A stretch of 55,140 nucleotides of DNA, from the NCBI RefSeq assembly GCF_042658685.1, contig NZ_JBHSQY010000004.1. One strand, written 5' to 3'. Positions 17,313-25,569 of the stretch are shown here, piece after piece. This stretch comes from Macrococcoides bohemicum (lineage in GTDB: Bacteria > Bacillota > Bacilli > Staphylococcales > Staphylococcaceae). Each line of letters opens with the position of its first letter. Within the stretch, counting starts at the first letter, position 1. Below the pieces are notes generated by a model, which saw only the letters and a list, made by a program, of their open reading frames with translations, did not search any database and was not told the origin of the DNA. The position numbers were made by a program, and so were the translations under genes.

Positions 17313-17639
17313 ATGTATATCGTAACAAACAGAATTAAAATGAAAAAAGGGTTTGCAGAAAAAATGGCACCTATGTTTACTAAAGGTGGCGATATAACAG
17401 ATCTTAAAGGATTTACTAAAATTGAAACTTGGTCAATTCAGAACTTAGAAGAATATGACGAGCTACATGTAAACACTTGGTGGGAAACACTAGAAGATTT
17501 CGAAGCATGGAAAACGAGTGATGCATTTAAAAAAGCGCACGGACAACGTGGTAATAAATCAGATACTGAGAAACAGGAATCACCGATGCTAGGTTCAGAG
17601 ATAGTAATTGCAAAACTTGAAACAGAGGTTGGTAAATGA
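17313..17639 (+). CDS. IsdG/HmoA-type haem-degrading monooxygenase
   Basis: 108 residues, the size of IsdG and IsdI. The three IsdG catalytic residues align one position earlier: N6 (VTNRIKM), W66 (FEAWKTSD) and H76 (KKAHGQ). It should cleave haem in the cytoplasm to release iron, giving an open-chain product. No Isd surface proteins or haem importer are beside it. ATG follows AAGGAGG. Its TGA overlaps the next gene's ATG. Confidence 0.85.
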   Translation: MYIVTNRIKMKKGFAEKMAPMFTKGGDITDLKGFTKIETWSIQNLEEYDELHVNTWWETLEDFEAWKTSDAFKKAHGQRGNKSDTEKQESPMLGSEIVIAKLETEVGK

Positions 17640-17935
17640 TTAAAGTTGTATTCACCTACACAACTAAAAATGAATATCTACCTGAACTGATGCATAAGTT
17701 TCAGGCATCGGCAGATCACAAATTCAATTCAATGCCATCGAGTACCGATATTAAAATGTATAGACAAACAAACGGCACAACAACGATAATCGTTCTAGAT
17801 ATTTTCTACAATTCAATAGCTGATTACGAAGCACGCACAGCATTTGAACGTAGTCAGGATGATTGGAATGCCATTTGGTTTGCAGATGATATTAAACATA
17901 CACTTGAGTCGGTAGAAATATATGAATGTTTATAA
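17636..17935 (+). CDS. Small dimeric alpha-beta barrel (ABM-like) protein
   Basis: 99 residues whose spacing of strands and helices resembles antibiotic-biosynthesis-monooxygenase folds (VVFTYTTKNEY..., FYNSIADYEARTAFERSQ). It overlaps the haem monooxygenase stop codon (ATGA), so the two should be translated together. The IsdG asparagine and histidine are not present, so it is probably not a second haem oxygenase. Function is unknown. Confidence 0.65.
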   Translation: MIKVVFTYTTKNEYLPELMHKFQASADHKFNSMPSSTDIKMYRQTNGTTTIIVLDIFYNSIADYEARTAFERSQDDWNAIWFADDIKHTLESVEIYECL

Positions 17936-17937
17936 AA

Positions 17938-17971
17938 ATAAGCCCGAGCTGTTTAAACAGTTCGGGCTTAT
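17938..17971. terminator. Terminator of the SDR-haem monooxygenase operon
   Basis: An ATAAGCCCGA-type stem of about 15 bp with one wobble pair, followed by TTTTACACTTTTTTT. It also serves the convergent minus-strand gene that ends at 17993. Confidence 0.88.
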
Positions 17972-17992
17972 TTTACACTTTTTTTGACAGTC

Positions 17993-19339
17993 TTAGAAGA
18001 TTAAATGTGCCATAAGCGTTATAATTGGCAGACATATTATTGTTCTCATCAAGAAGATGACGAATAATTTTGGCAGACTAACCGGAATTTTAGAACCTAG
18101 AATCACCCCACCTACTTCTGATAAGTAGATTAATTGTGAAATACTAAGTGCGCCTATTACAAAGCGTGTTAAATCTGACTTTACATCTGAGATTAGAATT
18201 GAAGGCAGGAACATATCTGCAAATCCAATTAATATCGTTTCAGATGCAGCAACTGCGTCTGGTATTTGCAATACATTAAGTAAAGGTACAAACGGCAGCC
18301 CTATATATGTAAAGAACTTCGTATGTTCTGCGACAATCGTTGCTAATGTTCCGATTGCCATTACTACAGGTAATACGGCAAACCACATATCCCCAACAGT
18401 CTTCACCCCTGATAACCAGAACAGTTTCCATCCTGGTGCTTTAATCGCTTTAACTGTCGCATTGTGATAACCATAACTTACAATCGTATGTCCTTCAGGT
18501 GGCTTCTCATCAATAATTCCTGTACTGCCATCTGCATAATGATCTGGCACTTTTGATAATGGCCAGATACGTGGCATAATCATCGCTGCAATTAAGCATG
18601 ATACGATAACCGTACCGTAAAAGGCAAAGAAATGATTCATTAACCCTACTTGTTCACACACTACTATCGCAAACGTAATCGATACAACTGAGAATGATGT
18701 GGCAATAACAGTCGCCTCTCGACGTGTAAAGAAATTCCCTTCATATTGCCTAGAAGTAATCATTACGCCTACTGTCCCATCTCCAATAAACGAAGCCAGA
18801 TTATCAACCGCTGATCGTCCTGGCAATGTAAAAAGTGGACGCATCACTTTCGAAAACATCGGACCTAAAAATTCAAGTAAACCATAATCCATTAAAAATG
18901 GTAAAAACAGACCTGCAAAGAAAAAGACTGCAATTAAAGTTGGCAATAACCCAGAATAAATTAATTGTCCTGTGGCTTCTGTATCAACAAAAGGAACATT
19001 CATTTTAAAATAAACAATCGTTGCAAATACTGCACCTATTAACCTAACAATGCACCATATCCAGTTCACATTAAATAAAGTATTAATATAAGACGATTTA
19101 GGTTTACTAATAAAACTAAAATAAAATGTAAATAATATCGAAATCATAATTACACTATAAATCAATGTTGGTGTTGTATTACCCAGTACATTTAAAAACC
19201 ACTTGGCAAGTACAGCCACAGGCAAACTCGTCTTACCATCAACTTGTAGTGGCGTTAAAAATAAAAATATACCAATAATACTTAAAATAATAAATTTCAT
19301 TTGACCTATTTTCCAGGTCTTCTTATCATATTGTTCCAT
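17993..19339 (-). CDS. YjiH-family (nucleoside-recognition Gate domain) membrane protein
   Basis: About 448 residues with some ten transmembrane segments. Gate-domain motifs are visible: VDNLASFIGDGTVGVMITSRQYEGNFFTRREA in the middle and ADMFLPSILISDV plus SEVGGVILGSKIPV near the end. Family members are putative transporters or channels of unknown substrate. The ATG at 19339 is chosen because GGAGG precedes it by 5 bases; the upstream ATG at 19351 overlaps that site. Confidence 0.82.
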   Translation of the reverse strand: MEQYDKKTWKIGQMKFIILSIIGIFLFLTPLQVDGKTSLPVAVLAKWFLNVLGNTTPTLIYSVIMISILFTFYFSFISKPKSSYINTLFNVNWIWCIVRLIGAVFATIVYFKMNVPFVDTEATGQLIYSGLLPTLIAVFFFAGLFLPFLMDYGLLEFLGPMFSKVMRPLFTLPGRSAVDNLASFIGDGTVGVMITSRQYEGNFFTRREATVIATSFSVVSITFAIVVCEQVGLMNHFFAFYGTVIVSCLIAAMIMPRIWPLSKVPDHYADGSTGIIDEKPPEGHTIVSYGYHNATVKAIKAPGWKLFWLSGVKTVGDMWFAVLPVVMAIGTLATIVAEHTKFFTYIGLPFVPLLNVLQIPDAVAASETILIGFADMFLPSILISDVKSDLTRFVIGALSISQLIYLSEVGGVILGSKIPVSLPKLFVIFLMRTIICLPIITLMAHLIF

Positions 19340-19462
19340 CTTATCCTCCATTTTTTATTCACAAAAATTAATATTTATACATTAACACAATAAATTTACT
19401 GTGTAAACGCTATTTTAAAATATTCATTTTTTTGAATATTCAAATAATAAAGACCATAATAA

Positions 19463-19490
19463 TACCCAATCGAAAAATGTCGATTGGGTA
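19463..19490 (-). terminator. Terminator of the GNAT gene
   Basis: TACCCAATCGA pairs with TCGATTGGGTA around a 6-base loop, just beyond the stop codon, with TATTATTAT after it on the minus strand. Confidence 0.75.
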
Positions 19491-19497
19491 TCCAGTT

Positions 19498-19998
19498 TTA
19501 TTTCACTTCTTTATAATATAAATTTTTATCAGGTATACTTGGATGTAGATGCATATTATCTTTTAGCAATTGCCAATCATTCTTATAGTAGAATGTGTTT
19601 GCAACGATATCATGCACATCACTTGTTAAATAATATTTACCTGCTGGAAGTGCTGCAAGCAACTTCGTTCCTATCCCACTATGCTTACTATTCTTATCGA
19701 CTGCGATGGAAAGAATCTCAAATGCACCATTTAATTTTTCTTTCTCATCAGCTGTTAAATATCGATCGATTAATTCACGATAAAATTGTTTACTCTCACT
19801 CGTATAACCATATAAATAACCATTGATATTACCAAACTGATGACTAATCAATGCTTTAAATCCCGGTATTTCACTATACTTTAAAATATTTTCAACCATT
19901 TCTTTATGGCTTCTCGCATCTTCGAAATTTGTTAAATAAATCTCAGCAATTCGATCCACTGCATCTTGAAGTTCTTCATTAGTTAGTTCCTGAATCAT
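19498..19998 (-). CDS. GNAT-family N-acetyltransferase
   Basis: About 166 residues. The acetyl-CoA-binding turn is SGIGTKLL within the strand-helix ILSIAVDKNSKHSGIGTKLL. A later NTFYYKNDW matches the usual 'FYxkxGF' position. The substrate is unknown. The ATG at 19998 is preferred: AAGGAG sits 8 bases upstream, while the earlier GTG and ATG are too close to it. The promoter region carries a symmetrical ATGAAAA/TTTTCAT dyad. Confidence 0.8.
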   Translation of the reverse strand: MIQELTNEELQDAVDRIAEIYLTNFEDARSHKEMVENILKYSEIPGFKALISHQFGNINGYLYGYTSESKQFYRELIDRYLTADEKEKLNGAFEILSIAVDKNSKHSGIGTKLLAALPAGKYYLTSDVHDIVANTFYYKNDWQLLKDNMHLHPSIPDKNLYYKEVK

Positions 19999-20022
19999 GC
20001 CCATCACTCCTTGACAACCTTT

Positions 20023-20038
20023 ATGAAAACCTTTTCAT
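20023..20038. promoter_or_regulatory. 16-bp dyad at the GNAT transcription start, candidate operator
   Basis: ATGAAAA and TTTTCAT arms around CC sit just downstream of the -10 box, where a repressor would block initiation. No regulator can be named; it is only loosely similar to Fur boxes. Confidence 0.35.
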
Positions 20039-20042
20039 TATC

Positions 20043-20071
20043 ATTATGACCTTTTATAGCGCTTTTGACAA
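20043..20071 (-). promoter_or_regulatory. Promoter of the GNAT gene
   Basis: On the minus strand there is a -35 TTGTCA (20066-20071), a 17-base spacer and a -10 CATAAT (20043-20048), about 45 bases before the start codon. Confidence 0.55.
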
Positions 20072-20078
20072 TGAATTT

Positions 20079-20708
20079 TTAGAAAATTGCCGCTTCTAAA
20101 GCTTCAATTTCAGCAATACCCATTTCATCGCCATCTTTACGGAAATAGCGTTTCGCTTCAGTGAAGTAAGATTTAGCTTTATTCATCTCTTCCTGTGCCG
20201 CATATAATTCACCTAATGCACGGTTAGAAATCGCAATACTTAAATCATCTTCTGACTGTTCAGCTAATTTTAAAGATGCTTCAAGTGACGCTTTCCCTTC
20301 ATCATATTGATTATTTAATAATTGGACATATCCTAACTCGTATAAATTTACAGATTGTTTAATTGTATCATCACTAAAGTTGGCATCGATTAATTCAGCT
20401 TCTTTCTTAAAGTATGCAATCGACTGATCGAACTCTGCATCCATTCTTTCTACTAATCCTAATTGATGATATGCCATTTGTTGTTCTTCTGCATCTTCAG
20501 AATTTAATAAGTTATTTAATGATTCGCGTGCTTTATCAAAGTGATTATCTGTTGCATAAATATATGCCGCATTTAATTGATAGTCCGCGTAATCTTCATC
20601 ACCTGGATTGATATTATTTCCAATTTCCTGTAATAACTTTGTCGCCTCTTCAATATCACCATTCTCAAACTGTCCAAATACTAAATCGATTTGTTCATTA
20701 TAATTCAT
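20079..20708 (-). CDS. Tetratricopeptide repeat protein
   Basis: About 209 residues made almost entirely of TPR helices: four to five repeats with the W/L-G-Y-A-F-A-P spacing (for example YQLNAAYIYATDNHFDKARESL, AYHQLGLVERMDAEFDQSIAYF). There is no signal peptide or DNA-binding domain, so it is a cytoplasmic scaffold of unknown partner. Start choice: the ATG at 20708 has GAGGAG 7 bases upstream; an ATG two codons earlier is too close. A possible short peptide gene (20698-20808) overlaps its start. Confidence 0.82.
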   Translation of the reverse strand: MNYNEQIDLVFGQFENGDIEEATKLLQEIGNNINPGDEDYADYQLNAAYIYATDNHFDKARESLNNLLNSEDAEEQQMAYHQLGLVERMDAEFDQSIAYFKKEAELIDANFSDDTIKQSVNLYELGYVQLLNNQYDEGKASLEASLKLAEQSEDDLSIAISNRALGELYAAQEEMNKAKSYFTEAKRYFRKDGDEMGIAEIEALEAAIF

Positions 20709-20808
20709 TGTCATGCTCCTCGCTTTGTTTTGTTTTTTGTAATAGACTTGTCGCTATTGCTGCAAATATATCACCAATAAATGATAGTATTGCTCCCTTG
20801 ATGCTCAC
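20698..20808 (-). CDS. Possible 36-residue amphipathic/hydrophobic peptide overlapping the TPR gene start
   Basis: The frame opens with GTG (20808), reads MSIKGAILSFIGDIFAAI then ATSLLQ and a charged tail KTKQSEEHDNEL, and stops with TAA at 20698, eleven bases inside the TPR gene. Residues 2-24 form a hydrophobic, helix-prone stretch with G, D and K spaced as in small staphylococcal peptides such as phenol-soluble modulins. The ribosome site of the TPR gene lies inside this frame, which would couple their translation. Weakness: GAGAGG directly abuts the GTG, so initiation is uncertain. Confidence 0.4.
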   Translation of the reverse strand: MSIKGAILSFIGDIFAAIATSLLQKTKQSEEHDNEL

Positions 20809-20922
20809 CTCTCTTTCATTGTATAGTGTTTATCATAATTATTCATCTGATAACATTAAGGATGTACTTTTTTATTTTTACTGATATAATTTCTAGTGCA
20901 CGCTATATTGAAAGGATCTATT

Positions 20923-22056
20923 ATGACACGTCTTAAATTATTTACTTTTATACTTAGTATCTTTGTTGTTGGAATGGTCGAACTGGTAGTTGCAGGTATA
21001 TTAACGCTTATCAGTGATGATTTAAATATTAATCAATCTCTGACCGGTCAATTAGTCACTATCTATGCTTTTACAGTTGCTATTTGTGGTCCAATTCTCG
21101 TGAAACTTACCGAAAGATATAATCCGAAATGGATATTGCTCATCAGCATGATTATCTTTATTATTGGAAATACGATTAATGCGGTAGGTGATACATTTAC
21201 CGTCATCGTCATCGGACGTATTATTGCTTCTGCGGCATCGAGCATTATCGTTGTAAAGCTATTAGCGCTTACTGTCGTCTTAAGTAAACCTGAAGAACGT
21301 GGGAAAATGTTAGGTCTTGTATACATCGGATTTAGTGGCGCTAATGTATTTGGCGTACCTCTTGGCACAAAAATCGGCGAAATGTTCGGTTGGCGTGCGA
21401 CATTCTGGATGATTGTTATAGTGAGTATTATTGCGACCATCCTCTTAATGTTTCAGTTACCAAATAAAATTAATGTACAGGCGGAAGATGAAAACAAACA
21501 TTCAAAACTACTGTATCCGGCAGAAGCTGCAAAATATATCGGTATCACATTCTTTATATTAGCTTCAAACTATATCGTGTTTACTTATATTAGCCCGTTA
21601 ATGATCAGTCATGGGTATACGCTACAACACGTCTCTATTCTATTATTCGTTTGTGGTATAGGTAGTATTGCAGGAACAAGTTTAGGTGGGATGATGGCAG
21701 ATAAAATTGGTAGTAAGAAATGGTTGATCATCGCCTTATCTGTATTTACGCTATCATTATTTTTCTTTAATATCGCTTTACCATTTTACTTTATATTACT
21801 ATTCGTGATGCTTGTCTGGAATATCTTTGAATGGGGAACAAACCCAGCCATTCAAATCGGTATCATAAAGCAAGTAGAAGGTGATTCAAGCACTATCATG
21901 GCATGGAACATGTCAGCTTTAAACGCGGGTATCGGATTTGGTGCGTTAATTGGTGGTATTATTGTAGAAACATTTTCTTTATCTGTTGCGCCTTATTTAT
22001 CAATCCTATTTGCGATTATCTGCTTAGGATTAGCATTATCTATCAAGAGAGATTAA
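20923..22056 (+). CDS. MFS transporter, AraJ/sugar-efflux (SotB) type
   Basis: About 377 residues with 12 hydrophobic segments. The opening FVVGMVELVVAGILTLISDDLNI and the loop KLTERYNPKWILL, followed by GLVYIGFSGANVFGVPLGTKIGEMFGWRATFW, are typical of the AraJ/DHA1 efflux subgroup. The exported compound is unknown. The ATG at 20923 has AAAGGA upstream, so the longer frame opening at 20896 was rejected. It is divergent from the TPR gene. Confidence 0.85.
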   Translation: MTRLKLFTFILSIFVVGMVELVVAGILTLISDDLNINQSLTGQLVTIYAFTVAICGPILVKLTERYNPKWILLISMIIFIIGNTINAVGDTFTVIVIGRIIASAASSIIVVKLLALTVVLSKPEERGKMLGLVYIGFSGANVFGVPLGTKIGEMFGWRATFWMIVIVSIIATILLMFQLPNKINVQAEDENKHSKLLYPAEAAKYIGITFFILASNYIVFTYISPLMISHGYTLQHVSILLFVCGIGSIAGTSLGGMMADKIGSKKWLIIALSVFTLSLFFFNIALPFYFILLFVMLVWNIFEWGTNPAIQIGIIKQVEGDSSTIMAWNMSALNAGIGFGALIGGIIVETFSLSVAPYLSILFAIICLGLALSIKRD

Positions 22057-22100
22057 TACAATCAGTCATCCACCTGAAATACCATAATAAATTAAAAATA

Positions 22101-22135
22101 AACACACTTTATCAGTTCAAATGATAAAGTGTGTT
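22101..22135 (+). terminator. Terminator of the AraJ-type MFS gene
   Basis: A perfect 14-bp stem (22101-22114 with 22122-22135) is followed by CTTTTTTTTG on the plus strand. It also separates the convergent methyltransferase gene. Confidence 0.88.
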
Positions 22136-22167
22136 CTTTTTTTGCGCATAAAATATTTAGTGCAAAT

Positions 22168-22926
22168 TTATATTGTTCCGTAATAGAGAACTGATTCATT
22201 TGGCACGATTACTTTGCCATCTACAGCGAACTCATCAAACAGGTTAGCTAACTTTTCTACAAACGTAACATATTGTCTATCGCCTTCTACTAATGCATAT
22301 GATGCGGATAACGAACGATCGATAAATCCTTGTTTATTATACGTTAATGGGAATTCATAAGACTGCTTAGCATATTTACCTCCAAAGAAATCTGAGATAC
22401 TTTCTTCAGAATACTGCACCCCACCACCGTAACCGATAAATCCTTTAAAGTTTGGACAGAATGCAGAATAAATTTCTGCGGTCTTTACATTAATCGGTGC
22501 TTCTTCTATACGCGTATTCCAGACGAGACAAACCGGGCCATTCCCTTTTAATATTCTTCTACATTCTGCTTTAAACGCATTTTGATCAAACCAATGAAAA
22601 CTTTGTGCTACAGTAATCATATCAACGGTATGAGATTCAATTTCTGTACTTTCTGCTGGTCGTTCATGTATTTCAAGTTCTTTACACTTTAATGCCAGAC
22701 GGAGTTGTGCTGCCATCGCACTATTCGGTTCAATCGCAATAACTTTTGCGCCTAGATCCAGTAATAGTTCAGTGAATATACCAGTCCCCGCACCAATATC
22801 AGCAATCGTTGTCGTCTCATCAATTGAAAAAGTTTCTTTCATATAATCCATTAACGCACAAGCATATTTAGGTCTGGAATTCCGATACTGTTCTACTTTT
22901 TCACTAAAAAGTACTTTACTATCCAT
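22168..22926 (-). CDS. Class I SAM-dependent methyltransferase
   Basis: 252 residues with motif I ADIGAGTGIFTELL (about 40-53), the acidic residue of motif II in AIEPNS, and QSFHWFD in motif IV. This arrangement fits the UbiE/YafE-like 'methyltransferase type 11' group. The substrate is unknown. ATG follows AAAGAGGTGTTAT. It ends the tag-methyltransferase pair; tag stops 11 bases upstream of it. Confidence 0.85.
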   Translation of the reverse strand: MDSKVLFSEKVEQYRNSRPKYACALMDYMKETFSIDETTTIADIGAGTGIFTELLLDLGAKVIAIEPNSAMAAQLRLALKCKELEIHERPAESTEIESHTVDMITVAQSFHWFDQNAFKAECRRILKGNGPVCLVWNTRIEEAPINVKTAEIYSAFCPNFKGFIGYGGGVQYSEESISDFFGGKYAKQSYEFPLTYNKQGFIDRSLSASYALVEGDRQYVTFVEKLANLFDEFAVDGKVIVPNESVLYYGTI

Positions 22927-22937
22927 ATAACACCTCT

Positions 22938-23468
22938 TTAATGTAATCGATCTTGAATGATACCTATTGCACCTAAAAATCCATAAATTATTACCGGTCC
23001 GACAAATTTAAAACCACGCTGCTTCAAATTTTTACTAATTTGTTGAGATAAAGCGTTATCTGCAGGCACTAAACTTTCTTCTTCAAAATATGTAATCACT
23101 GGTTTAAAGTCTGTAAATGACCATATGTATCGATCAAAGCTACCAAACTCCTGCTGAATCTCAATAAATTTCTGCGCATTATTAATGATACTACCAATCT
23201 TTAATTTATTTTTAATCATCGCATCTGACGTCATCAGCCGATTAAAGTCATCAGCTTCATACTTTGCGATTTTCTGATAATCAAATTGATCGAGAGCAGT
23301 ACGCATGCCTTCCCTGCGTTTCAGTATCGTCAGCCATGAAAGTCCTGCCTGCATCCCTTCAAGCACGAGCATTTCAAAGAGATATGTATCATCATGCGAT
23401 GGAATACCCCATTCATTATCATAATATTTGGCCATCAACGGATGACTATCTGCCCAGCTAAATCTCAT
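22938..23468 (-). CDS. tag: DNA-3-methyladenine glycosylase I-like, zinc ligands missing
   Basis: 176 residues. The Tag core is clear: DNEWGIPSHDD, LEGMQAGLSWLTILKRREG with the active-site Glu, and LKQRGFKFVGPVIIYGFLGAIG. It should remove 3-methyladenine from alkylated DNA. The family's zinc 'snap' uses an N-terminal Cys and His and a C-terminal His and Cys. Here the Cys is Ser (RFSWAD), the His is Tyr (KYYDNEWG), and the protein ends at IIQDRLH before the final cysteine region. Either this is a zinc-independent subgroup or a weakened enzyme. ATG has AAAGGTG upstream. Confidence 0.88.
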   Translation of the reverse strand: MRFSWADSHPLMAKYYDNEWGIPSHDDTYLFEMLVLEGMQAGLSWLTILKRREGMRTALDQFDYQKIAKYEADDFNRLMTSDAMIKNKLKIGSIINNAQKFIEIQQEFGSFDRYIWSFTDFKPVITYFEEESLVPADNALSQQISKNLKQRGFKFVGPVIIYGFLGAIGIIQDRLH

Positions 23469-23562
23469 GCTGTCACCTTTCTCTTTGTAAATTACTTACT
23501 TATTGTATCATTTAAGCAACTTATCTACTACTATAAAAAAGAAGTACACAATGTATGTGTAC

Positions 23563-24717
23563 TTATCTATAAAAAATTAATCCTATAATAATACCGAGTA
23601 CGACGATAACCCACGGTGGCAATTTTACAAAATATAATAAAATAAAAAGTATTAAACTAAATACAATATCCTGCCAGTGCGTTACAGTATGCATGATAAT
23701 CGGATTAATCCATGCAGCCCCTAATATACCGATAACACCGGCATTAATTCCTTTTAATGCTTGTTTCATCAATCGATGCTCACGAATAACAGCCCAGAAC
23801 GGCAAAGTACCGATCACTAATAAAAAAGCCGGTAAGAAGATTGCTACCATAGCCACGAGTCCACCTGTAACACCAAATAAACTTGCGCCAACAAATGAAC
23901 CAAAGGTAAACAATGGACCAGGCATCGCCTGTGTCAAGCCATATCCAGCAAGGAATGTATCGATATCCATCATATCCGGTACGAAGACACTTTGTAACAG
24001 TGGTAATACGACATGACCTCCACCAAATACCAGTAACCCTCCACGAAACAATCTGTCAAACATATGTAGCCAGTCATTATTAATCAACTGGGCAATAATC
24101 GGTAGTCCAATCATTAAACTAACAAGCAATAGTAACGCAGCAATGCTCATTGATTTCGAAACTTGAATCGAGATTGGCGCATCTTTTTTCGTTTCAACTT
24201 TATACAGTAACATACCAATTAATCCGGAAGCGATAATGATTAAGATTTGCGTATATGCTGTTGGAAATACAAGTGCAGTGCATAAACTGATCAAAAAGAT
24301 CATGATGGCTGTTAAATTATTTAACGTGGTCTTTCCCATTCCAACTAATGCATGTAATACGACTGCAATTGCAACTATGAGTAATCCTTTTATAAAATCC
24401 AGATCCATATCGAGTGCCTTCATAAAGTAGACTGATGTAATCAGGATAAAGACTGACGGTAATGTAAATCCTAAAAAGGCTAATATTGCGCCGAGTATTC
24501 CTCCTCGCATTAAACCTATACCGATACCGACCTGACTCGATGCCGGCCCAGGCAGGAACTGACATAGACTGACAAGATCCTGATATATTTTATCGCTTAG
24601 CCATTTTCTTTTCTCGACATATTCAGCCCGGAAATAACCAAGATGCGCAACTGGTCCTCCAAAGCTCGTCACGCCAAGTTTTAATGCAACAAAAAATATT
24701 TCTAATAAACGTCCCAT
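23563..24717 (-). CDS. chrA: Chromate transporter, long-chain ChrA family
   Basis: 384 residues with two homologous CHR halves. The N-terminal half carries SFGGPVAHLGYFRAEYV and LCQFLPGPASSQVGIGIGLMRGG. The C-terminal half has the matching FGGGHVVLPLLQ and GLTQAMPGPLFTFGSFVG. ChrA exports chromate from the cytoplasm. No chrB-like regulator is beside it. ATG has AAGGAGGTGGG upstream. Confidence 0.9.
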   Translation of the reverse strand: MGRLLEIFFVALKLGVTSFGGPVAHLGYFRAEYVEKRKWLSDKIYQDLVSLCQFLPGPASSQVGIGIGLMRGGILGAILAFLGFTLPSVFILITSVYFMKALDMDLDFIKGLLIVAIAVVLHALVGMGKTTLNNLTAIMIFLISLCTALVFPTAYTQILIIIASGLIGMLLYKVETKKDAPISIQVSKSMSIAALLLLVSLMIGLPIIAQLINNDWLHMFDRLFRGGLLVFGGGHVVLPLLQSVFVPDMMDIDTFLAGYGLTQAMPGPLFTFGSFVGASLFGVTGGLVAMVAIFLPAFLLVIGTLPFWAVIREHRLMKQALKGINAGVIGILGAAWINPIIMHTVTHWQDIVFSLILFILLYFVKLPPWVIVVLGIIIGLIFYR

Positions 24718-24935
24718 AACCCACCTCCTTGATTTGTTGAGTTTATCATAACGAATATTCAGTACAGTTATGTTACAACACTTTAAAGATTATGTAAGGT
24801 TTAAGAGAACATATTGAGTTACGGTTTAAAATTTCTCGAATTTATGACATTATTAAAGAGAATTATTGAAATCAATGCATGGAAAACGATTTCATATTAT
24901 AATAAACCTACATATCAAATTAGGAGGTCCAGATA

Positions 24936-25448
24936 GTGAACACAGTAAAGATAAAATCACATAAATATCCAGATAGACCTCACGTAGAAGTAGAAGGGAA
25001 ATTACTTTCTGAAACACCACATTACTTTTTTGTAGTATGTGAAAAAAATTCTCTATTAAAACATTTCATTAAAGACGAAGAATATTTACTTGATTACGAT
25101 ACGCTTCATTTTCTTTCTAAATATCATGGATATACGGTATCAATCTCAATCGATGAACAATATAAACCCGTTAAGATTTTTTGTAATATCTCAACACCTT
25201 GTCAAAAGGATGATGAAGGTAACATTACATATATTGACCTGGATATGGATTATGTCAAATCGAATACAGGACAATGGTTTTTAAGAAACAATGACATGTT
25301 CTTAGATAATACAAAGCGATATAACTATCCTCTGCAGTTAACCAATTTCGCTCTTGTTTCATTGCAGGAACTTAAAACAAATATTAAAAATAATGTATTT
25401 CCATTCGGCATTGATAATTTTAAAGATGTCGATGGACCGATAAAATAA
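24936..25448 (+). CDS. DUF402-domain protein (Ntdp-like)
   Basis: 170 residues. The central YIDLDMDYVKS (about 109-119) and the preceding FCNISTPC are the DUF402 signature, which in staphylococcal Ntdp carries the acidic metal-binding residues of a nucleoside tri/diphosphatase. Enzyme activity here is inferred. GTG start with AGGAGG upstream. A hairpin at 25447-25470 ends the transcript. Confidence 0.72.
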   Translation: MNTVKIKSHKYPDRPHVEVEGKLLSETPHYFFVVCEKNSLLKHFIKDEEYLLDYDTLHFLSKYHGYTVSISIDEQYKPVKIFCNISTPCQKDDEGNITYIDLDMDYVKSNTGQWFLRNNDMFLDNTKRYNYPLQLTNFALVSLQELKTNIKNNVFPFGIDNFKDVDGPIK

Positions 25449-25470
25449 GATGCTCTTTTTAGAGTATCTT
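25447..25470 (+). terminator. Terminator of the DUF402 gene
   Basis: AAGATGCTCT pairs with AGAGTATCTT (one wobble) around TTTT, followed by TTTTAATAC, directly at the stop codon. Confidence 0.8.
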
Positions 25471-25569
25471 TTTTAATACAACTTTAACAAATTGTAACAA
25501 TAAAGGAATAAAACTTTAGAAATAATATGATACGCTTGTTGTAACATTATCTGGAATGGAGGGATTTAC

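Noticed and set aside
20896..20922. Nine-codon extension of the AraJ-type MFS gene
   Set aside because: The AAAGGA ribosome site lies inside it and fits the ATG at 20923.
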